This document shows positions 59,720-64,000 of a stretch of DNA of 64,000 bases, in pieces (positions within the stretch are counted from its first letter, which is position 1; each line of letters starts with the position of its first letter). Below the pieces are notes generated by a model, which had not been told where the DNA came from, did no database searches, and saw only the letters and a list, made by a program, of their open reading frames with translations. The DNA is taken from assembly GCA_965658445.1 (NCBI GenBank), contig CBFHSF010000002.1, positions 1 to 64,000 on the forward strand, read 5' to 3'. Made by a program: the position numbers and the translations under genes. Source of the DNA: CBFHSF01 sp965658445 (GTDB lineage: Bacteria > Bacteroidota > Bacteroidia > Flavobacteriales > Schleiferiaceae).

Positions 59720-62514
59720 ATTTTTGCGTTCTTCTTCGCCTCCTCTACCAACTTCACTTTCTCTGCACGCGCGGCTTCTACAAGCTTATCCGCCTCTTTG
59801 TCGGTTTTTGCAATCAAGGCATCTACTTGCTTTTTGGCTTCTTTTTCCAATTCCTCAGCAGCTACTTTAGCGGCTTGTTCTGCAAAGAAATTCCCCTTGG
59901 CTTCATCTTGTAATTTTTTGATTTCTCGCTTGGCATCTGCAAGAATCTTATCGCCCTCTTTGCGAGCGTCTTTTTTGATTTGATCCGCCTTGACCTGAGC
60001 ATCGGCAATGAGTTGGTCTCCAATCTTTTCGGCTTCAGCCACCAAATCTTGGGCACCTTTATTGATTTCTTCTACCAACTGCTCCTCTGCTTTTTTGATC
60101 TCGTTGGAGATAATCTCTTTTACAACGTCTCCAGTGGATTGCAATGCGCTGGCAAAATCTACTCCAACCTTGGGCGAATCTGCGGTTCCCTTGATGGTAA
60201 TGACCAAAGGAATATTGGCAGATGTTTGTAAGAAGTCTGGAATGGGCTGTCCCATGGCAATGTCCTTAACGGGAACATCACCAGACCAAGCAAAGTCTAG
60301 CGTTTTATCCAAGCCGCTGCTTCCCTCAAACGTTCCTTTGTAGCCTCCTAGTTTTAATTCAAAAGGCTCTACTTCCATTCGACCGTCCTTTATGATAAAG
60401 GTGATCAAAGCGTCTTGCAGTCTTATTTTACTGTATTTGGGATTCTGCACCAACTCACCTATTTTCTCCAAGGTCTCATGAGTAAAACCAATGCCCTTGG
60501 TACTGAAGTATCCCTTGGCGTCTAACTTTTCGGTGTTGGGCATCATATCCGATTGTAACGGCCCCTCAAAAGAAAATCCTCCATTGAACTTTCCAGTAGC
60601 GGCCTCCAAGGCAGGTGCAAAAGTTTTGAAACTTTCAAACCCATTGATGACTTGCTCGAAGTTCATACCCTTCATATCCAAATCAAAAGCCACAAAGGCC
60701 TCTTGACCTTCCACAGCATCGTAGAAACCATTGGCCTTCATCTGTCCCCCCATGGCCTTCATACGACCGTTGTCAATGGTCACACGACCATTGGCCACCA
60801 CGAGCTTGGCCGCGATGTCTTCTGCAGGGAAAAGTTCAAAATCTAATTTTTTGATATCGGCAAGGAGCTCTAAATCCAAGTTTTCCGGAACGGGAATAAC
60901 TTCAAGAGCTGATGAGTCGGTTGCTGCGGAAGCTTCGGTGGCGGGCGCTTCCTCCTCCGTCATCCACTCGTTGAGATTGACCACATCGGAAGAAAATACA
61001 AAGCGACCTTCAAGCGTTTCTGCTCCTAGGGCAAAAGCCGCCATGTTATCCAACTGGCCGTATCCAGAGAAATCGGAAGAACCTACGTTCATTTTGAGTT
61101 TGGAAAGGGAGGCCTTTTGAGGCGTCATTTTCAACGTTCCCGAAGCAATGACCACGGGCATAGGAACCATATCACCGCCTATTTCTACTTCTTTGGCCAC
61201 TACGGTTCCTTCGAGTTTTATTGATTCGAGATTTTGAGCCTCAAAATCTGATTGTCTACCACTGGCGTGAACCGACAAATCAATATTCCCCATAAGCTCT
61301 ACGCTGTCCATGGGCAAGCTGTTACCCAACGTTCCCAACTCCAAATTGGCGTCGGCATCAATGGCTACGTAGGGATCTGTCATGGGATGCTTGAGATGCA
61401 TATCAAAGGCCAAGGGCTGTTGATCAATTTTTAAAGAAAAGGAGTTGATATCCAAAGTCAACCTATCCAAATCTCCACCGGGATGAGCTACTACAATGTT
61501 TCCGTTGATGGCAGATACTCCAGCGGGCAATTCCGGATATTGGAACGATCCGTTTTCCAGTTTAACGGCCACGTCAAAGGCAGGCATGTCTTGCTCAGTG
61601 TACTTTCCGTTTACCTTCGCCTTTACATCAAAGGACCCTGATGTCTTTATCCCTTCAAAATCTTTAGTAAACAAAGCGGGAACTACAGACAGCACATCGG
61701 CAAAGTCTGTAGAGGGAGACGACGCTTCCAATTCCAAAGTAAACCCCTCTTCCAACATTCCCACTCCACCCGTAAAGTGAAGCCTTAGTTGATTGAAAGA
61801 AATATTGTTTTCTCCTAGGGTAAGCACCTGAGTATTTCCATCCCAATGGCCGTCCAACACAGAAGATAAACTAGCCTTAGAAATCCAGTGAATGCCTTCC
61901 GTAGCGGCAGACATACTGGCGATTTCTGTGGTGGTGTGAATTTCGGTTTCTGCTGCGGAGAAATTCCCAGAACCTTCATGGGTAAAACCGCTCATGGCAA
62001 AGTGAATATCTTGACTCTCGTCTACAAAAACCACTTCCAAATCTCCAATTCTGTAGTGATTGAGGGCGAGGTTGAAGTCTCCTGAACTTTTTTCTGAATC
62101 CGCAGGGGATTCTTCGGTGGTGGGAAAGATGTCGTAGTTGGCCTCTCCGCTTTCCAGCACTCGAGCTTCAAAACGAGCTGAATTCAACTGCACATCCACA
62201 ATCTTTACCTGCGATCCCGTGAGCAATGACGCCAAGTCAATTTCAAAAAGCAACTGGCCTGCCTGAGCCAAGGGAACCCCTTCAAAGGTCTCCACACCGG
62301 TAATAGAAAAGTCATTGATTTCTAAGGTCAAGTTGGGAAAGTCAGAGAACAGAGAAAGGGAAATTTCTCCCAAATCTACCTCGGCATTCACGTTGGCGTT
62401 GACCTCCTCTTCAATCATAGAAACCACTTGAGATTTAAACAACAGAGGAATGGCAATCATTGCGCCGAACAATACGACGAGTAAAATGCCAACAATCTTT
62501 AAAAACTTCTTCAT
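59716..62514 (-). CDS. AsmA-family protein with C-terminal coiled coil
   Basis: 932 residues. N-terminal membrane anchor KIVGILLVVLFGAMIAIPLLF, then an AsmA-like region (SLSLFSDFPNLTLEINDFSI at the start is typical of the Bacteroidota form) and the AsmA C-terminal domain with VPVKDIAMGQPIPDFL near 760. The last 150 residues are an Ala/Lys/Glu coiled coil (DVVKEIISNEIKKAEEQLVE, AEKIGDQLIADAQVKADQIK) that most relatives lack or have shorter. AsmA proteins bridge the periplasm and move lipids. Its stop overlaps the start of the PorE-like gene (ATGA), so the two form an operon. Confidence 0.88.
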   Translation of the reverse strand: MKKFLKIVGILLVVLFGAMIAIPLLFKSQVVSMIEEEVNANVNAEVDLGEISLSLFSDFPNLTLEINDFSITGVETFEGVPLAQAGQLLFEIDLASLLTGSQVKIVDVQLNSARFEARVLESGEANYDIFPTTEESPADSEKSSGDFNLALNHYRIGDLEVVFVDESQDIHFAMSGFTHEGSGNFSAAETEIHTTTEIASMSAATEGIHWISKASLSSVLDGHWDGNTQVLTLGENNISFNQLRLHFTGGVGMLEEGFTLELEASSPSTDFADVLSVVPALFTKDFEGIKTSGSFDVKAKVNGKYTEQDMPAFDVAVKLENGSFQYPELPAGVSAINGNIVVAHPGGDLDRLTLDINSFSLKIDQQPLAFDMHLKHPMTDPYVAIDADANLELGTLGNSLPMDSVELMGNIDLSVHASGRQSDFEAQNLESIKLEGTVVAKEVEIGGDMVPMPVVIASGTLKMTPQKASLSKLKMNVGSSDFSGYGQLDNMAAFALGAETLEGRFVFSSDVVNLNEWMTEEEAPATEASAATDSSALEVIPVPENLDLELLADIKKLDFELFPAEDIAAKLVVANGRVTIDNGRMKAMGGQMKANGFYDAVEGQEAFVAFDLDMKGMNFEQVINGFESFKTFAPALEAATGKFNGGFSFEGPLQSDMMPNTEKLDAKGYFSTKGIGFTHETLEKIGELVQNPKYSKIRLQDALITFIIKDGRMEVEPFELKLGGYKGTFEGSSGLDKTLDFAWSGDVPVKDIAMGQPIPDFLQTSANIPLVITIKGTADSPKVGVDFASALQSTGDVVKEIISNEIKKAEEQLVEEINKGAQDLVAEAEKIGDQLIADAQVKADQIKKDARKEGDKILADAKREIKKLQDEAKGNFFAEQAAKVAAEELEKEAKKQVDALIAKTDKEADKLVEAARAEKVKLVEEAKKNAKI

Positions 62515-62582
62515 GTTAGGGGGTATTTAGAAATGTCGCATTCAACTAGTTTCCCTAGAGAATTTTTACATCTATTTTCGAT

Positions 62583-64000
62583 TTAATCCACAGAACCCAG
62601 TTTTCCTTCCGATTGCGCCACAACGGTACTCACCGTAGCGTCTCCGGTAATATTAACAACGGTCCTACACATATCTAGTATGCGGTCCACTGGGAAAATA
62701 ATGGCAATCCATGCCGGGTTAAGACCTACACTTTCCAAGACGATGATCAGCATGATCAACCCTGCACTGGGAACCGCTGCGGATCCAATGGAAGCCAACG
62801 TCGCAGTCAGCACAATGATAAATTGCTGCGTTATGGTAAGATCTACTAGGTGAAACTGCGCCAAGAAGATTACGGCTACAGCCTGATACAATGAGGTACC
62901 ATCCATATTTACCGTCGCTCCAATGGGCAATACAAAACTGCTGACCTCTTCATCTACGTGAAGGTTTTCATGAACACATTCCATGGTCACTGGCAAGGTT
63001 GCCGCACTGGAAGACGTAGAGAATCCCAACAACTGAGCGGGACGGATTCCCTTGAGGAAGAATAGGTAGGCCTTTCCAAAAGAAACGCCGTGCTTTTTTG
63101 AAATAATGGAAGCCACCCAAACTGGGTACACTCCAAAAACCAAAAAGGCCAACCCAAAAATCACTACGCCCATGTACCATCCTAGGGCAAAGAAAATGGA
63201 GAACATCCTCGAGGGATTGTCTCCCGCCAACTTGGCCAAAGATCCCGCCATCAATGCAAACACAAAGTAAGGTGCTGCCTTCATAACAATGTCTACCATC
63301 TTTATAAAGATCTCTGTGCCTCCTTCAAAAAAGGAAACCACCGTCGTCGTTTTTTCTGTGGGAAGCATTACGATGGAAAGCCCAAAGAATATGGCAAAGA
63401 AAATGACCTGCAACATGCTAGAATCATTGAAGGAAGAGAAGATGTTGTTGGGCACCATGTCTACAATAAACTGCAGCGGCCCATCCTCTTTGGTGTCATT
63501 GGCCATGGCAATTTTTTCGGAAGCGGCTTCATCATCGGCGTATTCCTGAACCTTGCCGCGAGCAGCCTCTACGTATCGAGCGTAATCGGGGTTACCCAAG
63601 TAGTTGTCGTCGTCCAAAATTTCTACGTCGTTGTCATGTGCCCAAATTTCATAAGAGATTCGGTTTACGATGGCTTGCTCTTCGGGGAGGTTGTCTCCGG
63701 GTCGAGCCAAGTTTACCCAAAGAATTCCCGTTGATACGGCAAAAAACGTGGTCAACATATACATTCCCAACGTCTTAATTCCCATTCTTCCAAGAGAAGA
63801 GATGTCGGTAAGACTGGTAATTCCCGTGATGATACTAAAGAGCACCAAAGGCACGGCAATCATCTTGAGCACATTGATAAAAATGGTTCCGAAGGGATCG
63901 ATCCAATCAATGGTGAAATCTGACCATCCGAGGTAACCTCCGACAACAGCCCACAGGATTCCAGCTACAAGGCCTAAGATAATTTGAATGTGTAAGGGTA
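62583..64000 (-). CDS. Dicarboxylate/amino acid:cation symporter, N-terminus outside the window
   Basis: About 470 residues visible, open at the right edge. The reading continues past the first internal Met at 63872 without a stop: the upstream residues (PLHIQIILGLVAGILWAVV, then IDPFGTIFINVLKMIAVPLV) are the normal DAACS N-terminus, so the true start lies beyond base 64000. Hallmarks: FSTSSSAATLPVTME (hairpin 1 serine-rich motif), VNMDGTSLYQAVAVIFLAQ, GSAAVPSAGLIML and DRILDMCRTVVNITGDATVS with the Na+/substrate residues. An acidic insert (DDNYLGNPDYARYVEAARGK) is present. Glutamate, aspartate or C4-dicarboxylate uptake. Confidence 0.95.
   Translation of the reverse strand, partial: PLHIQIILGLVAGILWAVVGGYLGWSDFTIDWIDPFGTIFINVLKMIAVPLVLFSIITGITSLTDISSLGRMGIKTLGMYMLTTFFAVSTGILWVNLARPGDNLPEEQAIVNRISYEIWAHDNDVEILDDDNYLGNPDYARYVEAARGKVQEYADDEAASEKIAMANDTKEDGPLQFIVDMVPNNIFSSFNDSSMLQVIFFAIFFGLSIVMLPTEKTTTVVSFFEGGTEIFIKMVDIVMKAAPYFVFALMAGSLAKLAGDNPSRMFSIFFALGWYMGVVIFGLAFLVFGVYPVWVASIISKKHGVSFGKAYLFFLKGIRPAQLLGFSTSSSAATLPVTMECVHENLHVDEEVSSFVLPIGATVNMDGTSLYQAVAVIFLAQFHLVDLTITQQFIIVLTATLASIGSAAVPSAGLIMLIIVLESVGLNPAWIAIIFPVDRILDMCRTVVNITGDATVSTVVAQSEGKLGSVD

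Overview
The window is chromosomal DNA of a member of the Bacteroidota, most likely order Flavobacteriales. The evidence is four proteins with type IX secretion (T9SS) C-terminal sorting domains, promoters of the Bacteroidota form TTTG-N17-21-TAnnTTTG in front of several tRNAs and genes, absence of strong Shine-Dalgarno sequences, and Bacteroidota-type OmpA/PD40, AsmA, DUF5074 and DUF3987 proteins. Genus cannot be fixed from the sequence. Three N runs (3018-3116, 34903-34998, 57901-57998) mark assembly gaps; the two inside genes look longer than the sequence really missing.

Layout. 1-791: the end of an integrated element (3' part of an outer-membrane-protein gene plus a small T9SS protein) abutting the 3' end of tRNA-Pro(GGG). 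792-15303: host genes: thioredoxin reductase, DEAD-box helicase, RNase P RNA, an Smr-domain protein, tRNA-Arg, a 2050-residue T9SS-secreted adhesin-like protein, and a cobalamin-riboswitch operon (TonB receptor plus BtuG-like lipoprotein). 15447-31085: tRNA-Pro(TGG) followed by a complete integrated element of about 15.6 kb bounded by a perfect 52-bp direct repeat of the tRNA 3' end. It carries a tyrosine integrase, an excisionase-type HTH protein, DUF3987 and zinc-finger/primase-like replication proteins, and a cargo operon: a 2148-residue SpvB/FG-GAP/RHS polymorphic toxin with a toxin-23-like tip, a lipoprotein in the immunity position, an outer-membrane barrel protein and a small protein joining one YD (RHS-like) repeat to a T9SS sorting domain. 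31086-35314: PrsW-like protease, hydrolase, Nramp-like transporter, tRNA-Ser. 35405-51682: PgpH-like HD phosphodiesterase, thiolase, NlpC/P60 peptidase, ornithine aminotransferase, Omp28-like T9SS protein, RlmD, methyltransferase, phosphoribosyltransferase, nitroreductase, shikimate kinase, tRNA-Lys, tRNA-Leu, FISUMP-domain protein, hydrolase, MsrB and tRNA-Val. 52455-64000: E1 2-oxoacid dehydrogenase fusion, 2OG-Fe(II) oxygenase, TrmD, ribosomal protein L19, a PorE-like OmpA protein, a large AsmA-family protein, and a dicarboxylate symporter cut by the window end.

The most interesting system is the cargo operon. The RHS toxin has a Sec signal but no T9SS domain, while the small co-encoded protein has a T9SS domain and one RHS-type YD repeat. 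The same barrel + YD/T9SS pair is present again (about 79% identical for the small protein) in a sister element at the other tRNA-Pro gene, in mirror orientation. I propose the small protein and the barrel as accessory secretion or display factors for the toxin. A second unexplained pattern is a set of tRNA-3'-end-like fragments with an enlarged T-loop downstream of several tRNA genes, each resembling its own neighbouring tRNA.
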